This document shows, piece after piece, positions 32,478 to 41,820 of a stretch of 64,000 nucleotides of DNA. Position numbers and translations under genes: made by a program. Under the pieces are notes generated by a model, which ran no database searches, was not told where the DNA came from, and worked only from the letters and a program-made list of their open reading frames with translations. Source of the DNA: Bacteroidales bacterium (GTDB taxonomy: Bacteria; Bacteroidota; Bacteroidia; Bacteroidales; UBA932); contig JAFQAR010000048.1 in the NCBI GenBank assembly GCA_017399905.1, forward strand, positions 1 to 64,000, written 5' to 3'. Position 1 is the first letter of the stretch. Each line of letters starts with the position of its first letter.

Positions 32478-34988
32478 ATGAATAATTTTACGAGAACAGC
32501 TGCCCTCATTGCCGCTTCAATCATTTCCATCACTGGAGCTTATGCTCAGGATGAAGAGTTTGACCTTGCATCCCAGAGATCTGAATCACAGCAGGTGAAT
32601 CCTGTCCCTGGCCATAAGCTTGATCATGGTGGTCTTGTTATCAATCCGACTCCTCATGACATTGAACTCAGTGACTCCAAAGTCCTCAATATCAGAAGAG
32701 GATTGAAACTTATCGATGTGAAGGGCAAGTTCAAGAACGATCTGGGCTTTGCCAAGATCAGGCGTGCCGGCATCGACCTCAAGATCGATTATGGCAAGAA
32801 GGCCGCTTCCAAGAATAATGTCAGGCCGGTACCAGGTGCCTATGTGCTTACAATCAATCTTGACGGAGTCACCATTACTGGATATGATGAAAGGGGAGCC
32901 TTCTATGGCATACAGACTCTTCGCCAGATACTCGAGAGTGAAGAGGCTCAGGATGAGATCGTTCCATACATGACTGTCAGGGACTGGCCGGATCTCGAAT
33001 ATAGAGGTGTCGTTGAGGGATTCTATGGAACACCGTGGTCACACGAAGTGCGTCTTTCCCTTATAGATTTCTACGGAAGGTTCAAGATGAACTGCTATCT
33101 CTACGGACCGAAGGACGATCCTTATCACAGCAGTCCTGACTGGCGTCTGCCTTATCCTCCGCAGGAAGCACAGAACATAAAGGAACTTGTCGAGGCATGT
33201 AACCGCAACAGGGTTGATTTCATCTGGGCGATCCATCCGGGCAAGGACATCCAGTGGAATGAGACGGATTACAGGAATCTTGTAAACAAGTTCGAGATGA
33301 TGTATTATCTCGGAGTACGTTCTTTCGCATTGTTCTTTGATGATATTTCAGGTGAAGGTACGGATCCTGTCCGCCATGTGGAGCTTGTCAACAGGCTTAT
33401 TAAGGATTTCGTCAGCAAGAGGAAGGGTGTGAAGGACCTTATCGTCTGTCCTACGGATTATTCGAAGATATGGGCTGATCCGACTCCGGAAGGCAGTCTC
33501 AGCATCTACGGACGTACAATGGACCCTTCTGTCGAACTTTTCTGGACGGGAGATGTGGTCTGCAGTGACCTGACAAAGGATACCATGAACTGGTTCAATT
33601 CAAGGATACAGCGTCCGGGCTTCTACTGGTGGAATTATCCCGTGACCGACTATGCACGTCATATTCTGATGCAGGGACCTGTATATGGTCTGAGCAATGA
33701 AATGAATTCTTCCGATCTCAGCGGTCTTGTAAGCAATCCTATGGAACATGGAGAAGCTTCAAAACTTGCTCTCTACGGCGTTTCCGACTATACCTGGAAT
33801 GTCTCTGCATACAATGCCATCGACAACTGGGAGAGAGGTCTTGAGGTTCTTGCTCCGGAAGTGAAGGATGCATACAGGACATTCGCCATCCATTCATGTG
33901 ATACCGAGACAGGATACAGAAGGGATGAATCATGGGAAACGGAAACCTTCTCCCTTGCAACTTATACTGAGGAAAAGTTTGATGCCCTCATGGAGGAGTT
34001 CAGGAAGATCGAAGAGGTTCCTTCAATAATGGAATCGTGCCGCAATCAGCTTCTTCTCGAGGAACTTCACCCATGGCTTGTCGAGTTCGGAAAGTTGGGT
34101 ACACGCGGCAGAAAGGCTCTTGAATGTCTGAAGATATTCCAGTCGGGAGATATGGAAGGCTTCTGGAACGCATATACCTCAAATCTCATGACTGAAGATG
34201 AGATAGCGGCATACAATGCCCATAAGTCCGGAACCCTTAAGCTTCAGCCGTTCTATGAAAACATCATGGATGAGATGGCTGCAGCCTTTTACCGTAAGGT
34301 TTCCGGAAAGGTTCCGTTCTGGCCTCAGGCTATCGGTACATACCCTACTCTCGGAACGACACAGAGCAAGCTTATGTTCGATTATGATGAGGCAACCTTC
34401 TTCAATTCGGGTGACGGACAGAAAGAGGGACATTGGATCGGAGCCGATCTCGGTTCTGTAAGACCTGTAAGCGAGGTAAGATTGCTTCAGGGAAAGACTT
34501 CCGAGAATGACAATGACTATTTTGACCATGCCGTGCTTGAGGCGTCTGAGGATGGACGTGAATGGATTTCTCTGATGGAATGGAACGGACAGGAATACGA
34601 GTTGTCTTGGACTGGAGAACCTGTTGATGCGCGTTATGTCAGAATGAGAAGGCTTCCTTCTCCAAAGACCAGCTGGACAGTCCTCCGCTCATTCCTGGTC
34701 AATCCTGTTCCTGCAGACAGGTTTGCGCTTGATGAGAATCCTTTCACCTCTGTAAAGGTCGAAGGAAGCATGACGATCGATATACCTGCAGGTGCATCTG
34801 GATGTTCGTTGCTGATGAATGACCTTGGCGGTGCTGAAATCATCGTGCGTCTTGCGGATCATACGGGAAAGTATGTCGCTGAGTTCCCTGTGACAACATC
34901 ATATTTTGAACTCGCCGTCAAGGACAATGCAGTAAGGATGGAGATTCTTGGCGATGTGGAATTGTTTGAGACAATATTTGTAAAATAG
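32478..34988 (+). CDS. GH84 beta-N-acetylhexosaminidase
   Basis: An 836-residue exported enzyme with a signal peptide (1-23), an N-terminal GH20b-like domain (about 40-150), and a GH84 catalytic domain (about 165-450). The latter has YRGVVEGFYGTPWSHEVR and the catalytic Asp288-Asp289 pair in FALFFDDISGEG. A helical linker and a C-terminal F5/8-type (CBM32-like) module follow (about 615-745). It removes terminal GlcNAc; Bacteroides homologues act on O-GlcNAc and mucin-type glycans. No transporter or SusCD pair is adjacent, so it acts as a lone enzyme. Confidence 0.93.
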   Translation: MNNFTRTAALIAASIISITGAYAQDEEFDLASQRSESQQVNPVPGHKLDHGGLVINPTPHDIELSDSKVLNIRRGLKLIDVKGKFKNDLGFAKIRRAGIDLKIDYGKKAASKNNVRPVPGAYVLTINLDGVTITGYDERGAFYGIQTLRQILESEEAQDEIVPYMTVRDWPDLEYRGVVEGFYGTPWSHEVRLSLIDFYGRFKMNCYLYGPKDDPYHSSPDWRLPYPPQEAQNIKELVEACNRNRVDFIWAIHPGKDIQWNETDYRNLVNKFEMMYYLGVRSFALFFDDISGEGTDPVRHVELVNRLIKDFVSKRKGVKDLIVCPTDYSKIWADPTPEGSLSIYGRTMDPSVELFWTGDVVCSDLTKDTMNWFNSRIQRPGFYWWNYPVTDYARHILMQGPVYGLSNEMNSSDLSGLVSNPMEHGEASKLALYGVSDYTWNVSAYNAIDNWERGLEVLAPEVKDAYRTFAIHSCDTETGYRRDESWETETFSLATYTEEKFDALMEEFRKIEEVPSIMESCRNQLLLEELHPWLVEFGKLGTRGRKALECLKIFQSGDMEGFWNAYTSNLMTEDEIAAYNAHKSGTLKLQPFYENIMDEMAAAFYRKVSGKVPFWPQAIGTYPTLGTTQSKLMFDYDEATFFNSGDGQKEGHWIGADLGSVRPVSEVRLLQGKTSENDNDYFDHAVLEASEDGREWISLMEWNGQEYELSWTGEPVDARYVRMRRLPSPKTSWTVLRSFLVNPVPADRFALDENPFTSVKVEGSMTIDIPAGASGCSLLMNDLGGAEIIVRLADHTGKYVAEFPVTTSYFELAVKDNAVRMEILGDVELFETIFVK

Positions 34989-34995
34989 AAGATAT

Positions 34996-36105
34996 ATGGG
35001 AAAGATTATATTGACAGGTGACCGCCCTACCGGCAAGCTTCATCTCGGACATTATGTAGGCTCTCTTCGCAGAAGAGTCGAGCTTCAGAATTCCGGTGAA
35101 TTCGAAAAGATATTCATCATGATTGCCGATGCGCAGGCGTTGACCGATAACGCAGACAATCCTGAAAAGATCAGGCAGAACATAATAGAAGTCGCATTGG
35201 ACTATCTTTCTGCCGGACTCGATCCTGAGAAGGTGACTATCTTTGTCCAGTCTCAGGTGCCGGAGCTTTGCGAGCTAGCATTCTACTATATGAATCTTGT
35301 GACAGTACAGCGTCTTCAGAGAAATCCTACCGTAAAGCAGGAAATACAGCTCAGGGGCTTTTCTGACAATGACGAAGATCCGAACAGGAAAGGTATACCG
35401 GTAGGTTTCTTCACATATCCGATCAGCCAGGCCTCGGACATCACCGCTTTCCGTGCGACAACTGTTCCTGTGGGTGTAGACCAGGCTCCTATGATTGAGC
35501 AGACTAGGGAAATCGTCCATAAGTTCAATTCGGTTTATGGAGAAACTCTCGTGACTCCGGAAATGCTTTTACCGGAAAATGCAATCTGCTGCCGTCTTCC
35601 CGGTACGGACGGAAAGGCCAAGATGAGCAAGTCTCTCGGTAACTGCATCTATCTCTCTGATACTTCTAAGGAGATAAAGAAGAAGGTAAACAGCATGTAT
35701 ACCGATCCTGAGCATCTTCAGATCTCCGATCCGGGTCATGTTGAAGGTAATGTGGTGTTTACTTATCTTGACGCCTTCAGCACAGAAGAGCATTTCGCCA
35801 AGTTCCTTCCTGAATATGAGAATCTCGACCAGATGAAGGAGCATTACCGTAGAGGTGGTCTCGGTGACGGAACCTGCAAGAAGTTCCTCTTCAACATCAT
35901 GGAGGATATCCTCCAGCCTATCCGTGAGAGAAGGGCAGAGTATGAGCAGGATATACCTAAGGTATACGATATTCTTAAAAGAGGATCGGAAACTGCAAGG
36001 GCGGAGGCTGCCAGGACCCTTGCCGACGTCAGAAAGGCCATGAAGATCGACTATTTTGACGACGCTCAGCTTATTGCAGAACATACAGAGAAGTACAGAA
36101 AATAG
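34996..36105 (+). CDS. trpS: Tryptophanyl-tRNA synthetase
   Basis: A 369-residue class I synthetase. HIGH motif in PTGKLHLGHYVGSL (residues 11-24), and KMSKSLGN (the KMSKS loop) near residue 211. A loop of about 35 residues (NDNEDPNRKGIPVGFFTYPISQ region) is the type seen in Bacteroidetes and Clostridia enzymes. It starts 7 nt after GH84 and ends with a strong terminator. Confidence 0.95.
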   Translation: MGKIILTGDRPTGKLHLGHYVGSLRRRVELQNSGEFEKIFIMIADAQALTDNADNPEKIRQNIIEVALDYLSAGLDPEKVTIFVQSQVPELCELAFYYMNLVTVQRLQRNPTVKQEIQLRGFSDNDEDPNRKGIPVGFFTYPISQASDITAFRATTVPVGVDQAPMIEQTREIVHKFNSVYGETLVTPEMLLPENAICCRLPGTDGKAKMSKSLGNCIYLSDTSKEIKKKVNSMYTDPEHLQISDPGHVEGNVVFTYLDAFSTEEHFAKFLPEYENLDQMKEHYRRGGLGDGTCKKFLFNIMEDILQPIRERRAEYEQDIPKVYDILKRGSETARAEAARTLADVRKAMKIDYFDDAQLIAEHTEKYRK

Positions 36106-36125
36106 TATTTATGCCGTATATTTTT

Positions 36126-36165
36126 CAAGTCACCGAGACTTTTCGTCCCGGTGACTTGTTTTTTT
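36126..36165 (+). terminator. Intrinsic terminator of trpS
   Basis: CAAGTCACCGAGAC pairs with GTCCCGGTGACTTG (one mismatch) across a TTTTC loop, followed by TTTTTTT. Confidence 0.93.
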
Positions 36166-36237
36166 ACTAAACAATTCATTAATTTGTAGTTGATTTAATA
36201 ACCTATTAAATAAACTGATACTAAAACCTGAATTCTC

Positions 36238-37716
36238 ATGAACGATAAAAGAAAGATTTCAAATCTGATCCGTACTGAAGACTGGCTGTCCGTATGGATC
36301 GGTGCCGTGATAATTCTCTTAGGATGCGTGGCTGTACTTACAGGATGGTTTGATTTTTCTGCTGTAAGCTTCAAGACCTGGACTTTAGGTGAGGTTCTCT
36401 CAGAGAAGGATGCCGCCAAGACAGTTCCGCTCGCTGATCAGCTGACAACGTGGACATTCTGGGCCAAGACTTTGAAGACTGTACTTACTCTCGGACTTCT
36501 GTTCGGCATCGGAGTGAAGCTTCAGGGTGAAAAGCTCCGTAATTTCATTCCTGCATTCCTGACATTGTTTGTCATTGCGCTGGCCGTACGTTGCGTAAGT
36601 GCGGAATTCACGTTGAAGCGTTATCTGGAATGGGCTTTCTGGGCACTTCTTATAGGTCTTCTTATAGCTAATACCGTAGGAGTTCCGAAATGGCTGAAAC
36701 CGGCTATCCGTACTGAGTTCTTCATCAAGACCGGACTTGTGGTCTTCGGATTCTCGGTGCTTTTCTCGAATATCGCAAAATTCGGTCTTTATGGCCTTGG
36801 CATTGCCTGGGGTGTGACTCCTATAGTGATTCTTTTCATGTGGTGGTTCGGTAACAGAGTGCTTAAGATCACCAACAAGCCGTTGCTTATAACCATTTCA
36901 GCAGCAACATCAGTTTGCGGTACTTCGGCTGCCATTGCAACAGGTGCTGCTTCCGGAGCTAAGAAGGAGGATCTTTCTGTTGCGATTTCGATATCGATCA
37001 TATTCACCATCCTCATGATGGTATTCGAGCCGATGATAATCGAATGGACAGGAATGGGCCAGATAATGGGTGGCGCCTTGATCGGTGGTACTGTCGATTC
37101 CACAGGTGCTGTGGTCCTTGCCGGAAGTGCTCTCGGACCTGAAGCTGAGCAGGTGGCCTCACTTGTGAAGATGATTCAGAATGTGCTTATCGGATTCATT
37201 GCTTTCTTTGTGGCAATATTCTTTGCCAGAAAGGTAGACAAGACCGGCAAATCTGAAGTCAGGGCCAACGAGATCTGGAACAGATTCCCTAAGTTCATTC
37301 TCGGCTTCATAGTAGCTTCGATCATAGCTTCGGTAGTTTTTGTTCCGGCTGTCGGAGCAGAGAAGACAAGTGCCATTAACAAGGTTCTCGGACAGTATAA
37401 GGACTGGGCTTTCGTACTTGCATTCACCTGTATCGGACTTGATACTAACTTCAAGCAGATCGCCAAAAGCATGCAGGGCGGTAAGGTCCTGTGGCTGTAC
37501 ATTGTAGGACAGACCTTCAATATCATTCTTACATTTGCAGTCGTATGGCTCCTGCTTTCAGGAAAATTCTTCCCGATGCCTGACATAAAGACATTCACAG
37601 ACAAGGAAGATAAGATAAAGGCTCGCAAGGAACAGCCTGTCGTGGCTGTCGAGCAGCCTTCAGTGGAAAATACAGTTGACTTTGTTGAAACAGAATCTGC
37701 GGTGAACGTAAAATGA
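36238..37716 (+). CDS. YeiH/UPF0324 family putative sulfate exporter
   Basis: A 492-residue protein with about eleven membrane segments and the YeiH-type core (SAATSVCGTSAAIATGAASGAKKEDLSVAISIS and GGALIGGTVDSTGAVVLAG). An N-terminal extension and a ~45-residue charged C-terminal tail make it longer than the usual 340-430 residues. Members are annotated as sulfate or sulfonate exporters on thin evidence. The stop overlaps the start of a two-TM protein (ATGA), a likely partner. Confidence 0.85.
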   Translation: MNDKRKISNLIRTEDWLSVWIGAVIILLGCVAVLTGWFDFSAVSFKTWTLGEVLSEKDAAKTVPLADQLTTWTFWAKTLKTVLTLGLLFGIGVKLQGEKLRNFIPAFLTLFVIALAVRCVSAEFTLKRYLEWAFWALLIGLLIANTVGVPKWLKPAIRTEFFIKTGLVVFGFSVLFSNIAKFGLYGLGIAWGVTPIVILFMWWFGNRVLKITNKPLLITISAATSVCGTSAAIATGAASGAKKEDLSVAISISIIFTILMMVFEPMIIEWTGMGQIMGGALIGGTVDSTGAVVLAGSALGPEAEQVASLVKMIQNVLIGFIAFFVAIFFARKVDKTGKSEVRANEIWNRFPKFILGFIVASIIASVVFVPAVGAEKTSAINKVLGQYKDWAFVLAFTCIGLDTNFKQIAKSMQGGKVLWLYIVGQTFNIILTFAVVWLLLSGKFFPMPDIKTFTDKEDKIKARKEQPVVAVEQPSVENTVDFVETESAVNVK

Positions 37717-37994
37717 GGAAATCTGTAAAAAACAGGATTTTCAAGACAGTCACTATCATTGTGGTGGTGACTGTCATTATTATTGCACTTTATATAATGG
37801 CTAACCGTCTTGGACTTGTGGAAGGATATGATTTCGGTGGCGGAGCATATTATTATGTGGATATACCGAATTTCGAAAAGGTCCTTCCATATGATGCGTT
37901 CGAGGCAAAGCTTCCTATATGGATATATGTTGTCCTGTTTTTCCTCTGGGGATGGCTTATGTGGAAGTTATGGCTTTGGATTGACCGGAAATAA
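37713..37994 (+). CDS. Small two-TM membrane protein coupled to the YeiH homologue
   Basis: A 93-residue protein with membrane segments at about 10-31 and 67-88 and an acidic/aromatic periplasmic loop (GGGAYYYVDIPNFEKVLPYDAFEAK). I do not recognise a family. The 4-nt start/stop overlap with the YeiH gene implies translational coupling and perhaps a complex. Confidence 0.7.
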   Translation: MRKSVKNRIFKTVTIIVVVTVIIIALYIMANRLGLVEGYDFGGGAYYYVDIPNFEKVLPYDAFEAKLPIWIYVVLFFLWGWLMWKLWLWIDRK

Positions 37995-38005
37995 TCATAT
38001 CTTTG
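37975..38005 (+). promoter_or_regulatory. Promoter of the TetR gene
   Basis: TTTG (37975-37978), 19 nt, TATCTTTG (37998-38005): full consensus. It starts inside the end of the upstream small-protein gene; the leader to 38024 is ~13 nt. Confidence 0.78.
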
Positions 38006-38023
38006 TGATTCAGGCATAAAGAT

Positions 38024-38644
38024 ATGGAAAGAAACCAGAACATAGAAAAGAGGATTCTGTGGGTCGCTGAGCGACTTTTCCTCGAAAAGGGATTCAGCGG
38101 CACGTCTACTACAGAGATAGCAAAGACCGTCGGATGCAATCAGGCCCTTATCCATTATTATTTCAGAACAAAGGAGAAGCTTTTCTGGGATGTGTTTGCA
38201 CCAAAGGCAGAGCAGGTCGTTGAATATCTGGATGCTCCCCTGGATGAGTCCATCGACTTCTTTGAAAGGATAGGCAATGTCATAGACTTCTATTTCGGCA
38301 TACTTGAACTTGACGAGCGCCTTGCTCCTTTCATCGTGAATGAACTTGTCATGAGTCCCGGCAGATGGGACAAGTTCAGGAACAGGTTCCTCAGGAGCGA
38401 AAGCCGACATTCCGCGTTCGACAGATTCGAGAAGATGGTAGATGAGGAGATTGCAGCAGGACGTGTACGTCAGATGAGGGCTATCGACCTTCTTATGAAT
38501 ATAATGTCCCTGACGTTGTCAGCCTTCATTGTCGCTCCGAAGGGTTTTGCGATAGGGGAATGTGACTCCAATCTCAGAAAATCCTACCTTGACAACCGCA
38601 GGGAAGATGTGAAGTCGCTTGTGATCAATGGTATAAAGGCATAA
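38024..38644 (+). CDS. TetR/AcrR family transcriptional regulator
   Basis: A 206-residue repressor. The N-terminal helix-turn-helix is RILWVAERLFLEKGFSGTSTTEIAKTVG...LIHYYFRTKEKLFWDVF. The rest is a helical ligand domain with no recognisable ligand pocket. It is followed by a bidirectional terminator. The target is not evident; the neighbouring YeiH pair and Dabb gene are candidates. Confidence 0.9.
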   Translation: MERNQNIEKRILWVAERLFLEKGFSGTSTTEIAKTVGCNQALIHYYFRTKEKLFWDVFAPKAEQVVEYLDAPLDESIDFFERIGNVIDFYFGILELDERLAPFIVNELVMSPGRWDKFRNRFLRSESRHSAFDRFEKMVDEEIAAGRVRQMRAIDLLMNIMSLTLSAFIVAPKGFAIGECDSNLRKSYLDNRREDVKSLVINGIKA

Positions 38645-38677
38645 AAAAAGTCTCCGAATCATTTCGGAGACTTTTTT
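38644..38677. terminator. Bidirectional terminator, TetR and Dabb genes
   Basis: A 15-bp perfect stem (AAAAAAGTCTCCGAA, loop TCAT, reverse complement) flanked by the A and T runs it contains. It serves both convergent genes. Confidence 0.93.
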
Positions 38678-38690
38678 GCAGGATGAAATC

Positions 38691-38990
38691 CTATCTTTCG
38701 TATTCAACTTTTGCTCTTACTTCAGCAATAGTCTTTACGTACTCTATTACGTTGTCCCTCATGGTGTCAGCCTTATATGCCGCGAGTGTCTCCCAGCTTT
38801 CAAAGTCTGCTATCATTACAGCATCGTATGAAGTCTTTCCGTCATTACGGTTAACGCCCACTTCGATGCTTTGCAGGCCCGGCACAAGTCCCAGGAGGGA
38901 CTCATATTTTTCCTTGACGTCTTCCGCGAGTTCCTTCGAAGTCTTGCCATCTGATGGCTTGAACTTCCACATTACACAATATCTTACCAT
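38691..38990 (-). CDS. Dabb family (stress-responsive alpha-beta barrel) protein
   Basis: A 99-residue Dabb/EthD-like ferredoxin-fold protein: VRYCVMWKFKP, LLGLVPGLQSIEVGVN, YDAVMIADFESWETLAAY. These form dimers; functions range from polyketide cyclases to unknown stress roles. It is convergent with the TetR gene and followed by the shared terminator. Confidence 0.88.
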   Translation of the reverse strand: MVRYCVMWKFKPSDGKTSKELAEDVKEKYESLLGLVPGLQSIEVGVNRNDGKTSYDAVMIADFESWETLAAYKADTMRDNVIEYVKTIAEVRAKVEYER

Positions 38991-39102
38991 ATCCGTTTAG
39001 TGTTTAGTGTTCATAATTGACCACTAATTTAGTAATAATAGTCGATATTGCCAAAAATTAATGTAATAAGTCCGCAAAAAATGGTTTTAGACATATTTTT
39101 GC

Positions 39103-39110
39103 TATTTTTG
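39103..39110 (+). promoter_or_regulatory. -7 element of the polysaccharide cluster
   Basis: TATTTTTG, with another TATTTTTG 9 nt upstream at 39094-39101, in the AT-rich gap before the flippase. No clear -33 was found. Transcription would begin near 39116. Confidence 0.4.
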
Positions 39111-39139
39111 CTCAATATTCGATGACTGAATCAGTTTTT

Positions 39140-40663
39140 ATGGAAGACAAGCTAAAAGGCAGGAGAATAGCGGTAAATACTATGATGCTTTATTTCAGGA
39201 TGTTTGTCCTGATGCTTGTCGGGCTGTATACGTCGCGAGTCGTTCTTGGCGCTCTCGGAGAGAACGACTATGGTATCTACAATGTGGTAGGCGGTGTGGT
39301 AGCGATGTTTACCATCATCTCGGGTGCCCTCAATTCGTCGGTGTCCCGTTATATCACTTTTGAAATGGGCAAAGGAGAGTCCGCTCAGCTCCAGAAGGTG
39401 TATTCCACTGCAGTGACAATACAGCTGGTTCTTGCCCTGATTGTCATAGTCCTCGCCGAGCCTGCAGGACTTTGGTTCATAGACAATAAGATGACGATAG
39501 ATCCGGTGCGGATACCTGCGGCGAGGACCGTCCTTCATTTTTCTCTTCTGGCTTTTGTCATCAATCTGATGAGCGTACCGCAAATGGCTTCCATAACGGC
39601 GCATGAAAAGATGTCTGCATATGCAGGTATCGGTTTGCTTGACGGTTTCCTGAGATTGGCGGTGGCCTTCCTGATTCTTCATTCTTCGTCGGATCGTCTG
39701 GTGCTGTATTCGGCCCTTATGGCTGCTGTCGTTCTGATAGTCCGTCTTGCATATGGAGCATATTGCCGCAGGCATTTCCCGGAATGTAGGTACAGGCCTG
39801 TCTTTGACAAAGTTCTGATAAGGGAGATGTTCTCCTTTGCCGGATGGAATTTCATAGGTGTGACGGCCGGTGTCCTGAGAGATCATGGAGGAAATATACT
39901 GGTCAATATTTTCAGCGGTCCGGCAGTCAATGCGGCAAGAGGTGTTGCTGTCCAGCTTAACGGAACGGTTCAGGGATTCGTCACCAACTTCATGACCGCA
40001 GTCAATCCTCAGATAACCAAATCCTATGCGTCAGGTGACAGACGATACATGCTGTCTCTCGTGAAGAAGTCATCGAGGATGTCTTTTTACCTTCTTTTCA
40101 TAATTGCGCTTCCGATATTGTTCAATACCGGATATCTCTTGTCTTTATGGCTTAAGGAGGTTCCGGAACATACCATGGCCTTTGTCAGGCTTTTCCTTAT
40201 ATTCGCCTTGAGCGAGTCCTTGTCAAATCCGCTGATGACTGCAGCTCAGGCGACCGGCAACATCCGCCGGTATCAGTCCATTGTGGGTGGACTCATCCTT
40301 CTTAATCTTCCGGTTTCCTATATCTGCCTCAAGGCTGGAGCGGATCCGGAAGTCACTGTGCTGGTTGCCATAGTCATTTCCCAGATATGTCTTGCGGCAC
40401 GTCTGATACTTCTGAAGACGATGGTCGGCCTTGATTCGAAGGCTTTCGTAAAAGGGGTATGGCTGAATGTGACTGCTGTATCCGCTGCCGCAATTCCGCT
40501 GCCGCTTCTTGCCGGATCATTCATGCCGGATGGATTTGCCGGATTCTTTGCGAGTGCGGCCATCTGTGTCCTTTCTGCCGCGCTTTCCATATTGTATGTC
40601 GGCTGCAGCAGGAATGAACGTCTTGAAATGTTTAACATGATAGCAGACAGGTTCAGAAAATGA
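39140..40663 (+). CDS. Wzx-like oligosaccharide flippase
   Basis: A 507-residue (513 from the ATG at 39122) MOP-superfamily flippase with about twelve to fourteen membrane segments. The start RRIAVNTMMLYFRMFVLMLVGLYTSRVVLGALGENDYGIYNVVGG is typical of Bacteroidetes lipopolysaccharide or capsule flippases. It moves lipid-linked repeat units across the inner membrane. It is the first gene of a four-gene unit with overlapping ends. Confidence 0.88.
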   Translation: MEDKLKGRRIAVNTMMLYFRMFVLMLVGLYTSRVVLGALGENDYGIYNVVGGVVAMFTIISGALNSSVSRYITFEMGKGESAQLQKVYSTAVTIQLVLALIVIVLAEPAGLWFIDNKMTIDPVRIPAARTVLHFSLLAFVINLMSVPQMASITAHEKMSAYAGIGLLDGFLRLAVAFLILHSSSDRLVLYSALMAAVVLIVRLAYGAYCRRHFPECRYRPVFDKVLIREMFSFAGWNFIGVTAGVLRDHGGNILVNIFSGPAVNAARGVAVQLNGTVQGFVTNFMTAVNPQITKSYASGDRRYMLSLVKKSSRMSFYLLFIIALPILFNTGYLLSLWLKEVPEHTMAFVRLFLIFALSESLSNPLMTAAQATGNIRRYQSIVGGLILLNLPVSYICLKAGADPEVTVLVAIVISQICLAARLILLKTMVGLDSKAFVKGVWLNVTAVSAAAIPLPLLAGSFMPDGFAGFFASAAICVLSAALSILYVGCSRNERLEMFNMIADRFRK

Positions 40664-41820
40664 TATCCATTAAAGACAAGTCACTTTGCTGCGGATGTTC
40701 GGCCTGTCAGGCTGCCTGCCCTCATGACGCCATCGAAATGAGGACGGACGTTCTGGGATTTCCGTATCCATATGTTGATGTTGACCGCTGTGTCGGGTGC
40801 GGCCTATGTGTGCGCGTATGTGATTTCCAGAAGGAGCATGTATGTGAACCTGCTTCCGCGTCAAGTCAGGTCACCGTGTCCGCAATAAGGAACAAGGATG
40901 CTTCTGTAGTGGCATCCAGCCAGAGCGGTGGAGTCTTTTCCGCTTTGTCGGACGAGATTGTCAGGAAGGGCGGCACAGTCTATGGGGCCGTCATCGGAGA
41001 TGACTTTGTGGTACGTCATGAGAGAGCGTCCACTGCCGTCGAATGTGCCGCTTTCAGAGGCAGCAAGTATGTCCAAAGCGATATGGACGGGGTGTTCAGA
41101 CGGGTGCGTGAGGACCTGCAGGCCGGCAAGGAGGTACTCTTTTCCGGAACTCCATGTCAGGTTGCCGGATTGCAATCCTACATTCCGGACAGATTGAGAA
41201 CAAGCCTTCATACCGTGGACTTCATATGCCACGGAGTGCCCTCTCCAGCCGTATGGAAGGACTATGTCGGATATATGGGAAGGTACGGGTCAGTCAGTTC
41301 CGTGTGTTTCAGGGACAAGTCGGAAGGGGGCTGGAAGATTCACAAGGAGTCGTTCCTGTATGATGACGGAAAGAAACGTGTCAGGGAAACCTTCCGTGTG
41401 CTTTTCTATAAGAACATAATGCTTCGCCACAGTTGCTCCGCATGTCCGTATCATCTCGGAAACCGCAAGGCTGACCTTACCATAGCTGATTTCTGGGGTA
41501 TAGGAGAGGTGTGTCCTGAAATGGATGGTGATAAGGGAACATCGATGGTGATCGCTGATTCTGATAAAGGCAGACATCTTCTTGAGGAAGCTGCTCCTTC
41601 ATTGGATATACGTCCACTTGCCGTTTCGGAAAGTTTCCTGTTGAGGAAGAATCCGAATCTTCTGCGGTCTTCGAAATTCTACAAGGACAGGGAAAGGTTT
41701 GAACGTGAATATGATAGATACGGTTTTCTCCATGTCGCGAGGAAGTGGGGAGATATGGGGTGGAGATACAAGGCTTGGCAGCTGAAGGTGTTTCTCAAAA
41801 ATAAGTTCGGTAAACGATGA
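40660..41820 (+). CDS. FrhB-like Fe-S protein of a polysaccharide cluster
   Basis: A 386-residue protein. The N-terminus has two 4Fe-4S motifs (CCGCSACQAACP and CVGCGLCVRVC), and the remainder matches the coenzyme F420 hydrogenase/dehydrogenase beta-subunit domain (SSQSGGVFSALSDEI, FSGTPCQVAGL, FICHGVPSP, DFWGIG). Such proteins recur next to pyruvyltransferases in Bacteroidales capsule loci, where the redox partner and reaction are unknown. ATGA overlap with the flippase, and overlap with the next gene. Confidence 0.9.
   Translation: MISIKDKSLCCGCSACQAACPHDAIEMRTDVLGFPYPYVDVDRCVGCGLCVRVCDFQKEHVCEPASASSQVTVSAIRNKDASVVASSQSGGVFSALSDEIVRKGGTVYGAVIGDDFVVRHERASTAVECAAFRGSKYVQSDMDGVFRRVREDLQAGKEVLFSGTPCQVAGLQSYIPDRLRTSLHTVDFICHGVPSPAVWKDYVGYMGRYGSVSSVCFRDKSEGGWKIHKESFLYDDGKKRVRETFRVLFYKNIMLRHSCSACPYHLGNRKADLTIADFWGIGEVCPEMDGDKGTSMVIADSDKGRHLLEEAAPSLDIRPLAVSESFLLRKNPNLLRSSKFYKDRERFEREYDRYGFLHVARKWGDMGWRYKAWQLKVFLKNKFGKR

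Noticed and set aside
25177..34988. Polysaccharide utilisation locus around the TonB receptor and GH84 gene
   Set aside because: No SusD, no hybrid or ECF regulator, and the two genes are separated by unrelated transporters.
39152..39886. 244-residue minus-strand frame
   Set aside because: Antisense to the flippase; composition (many His, Arg, Gln) is typical of a shadow frame.
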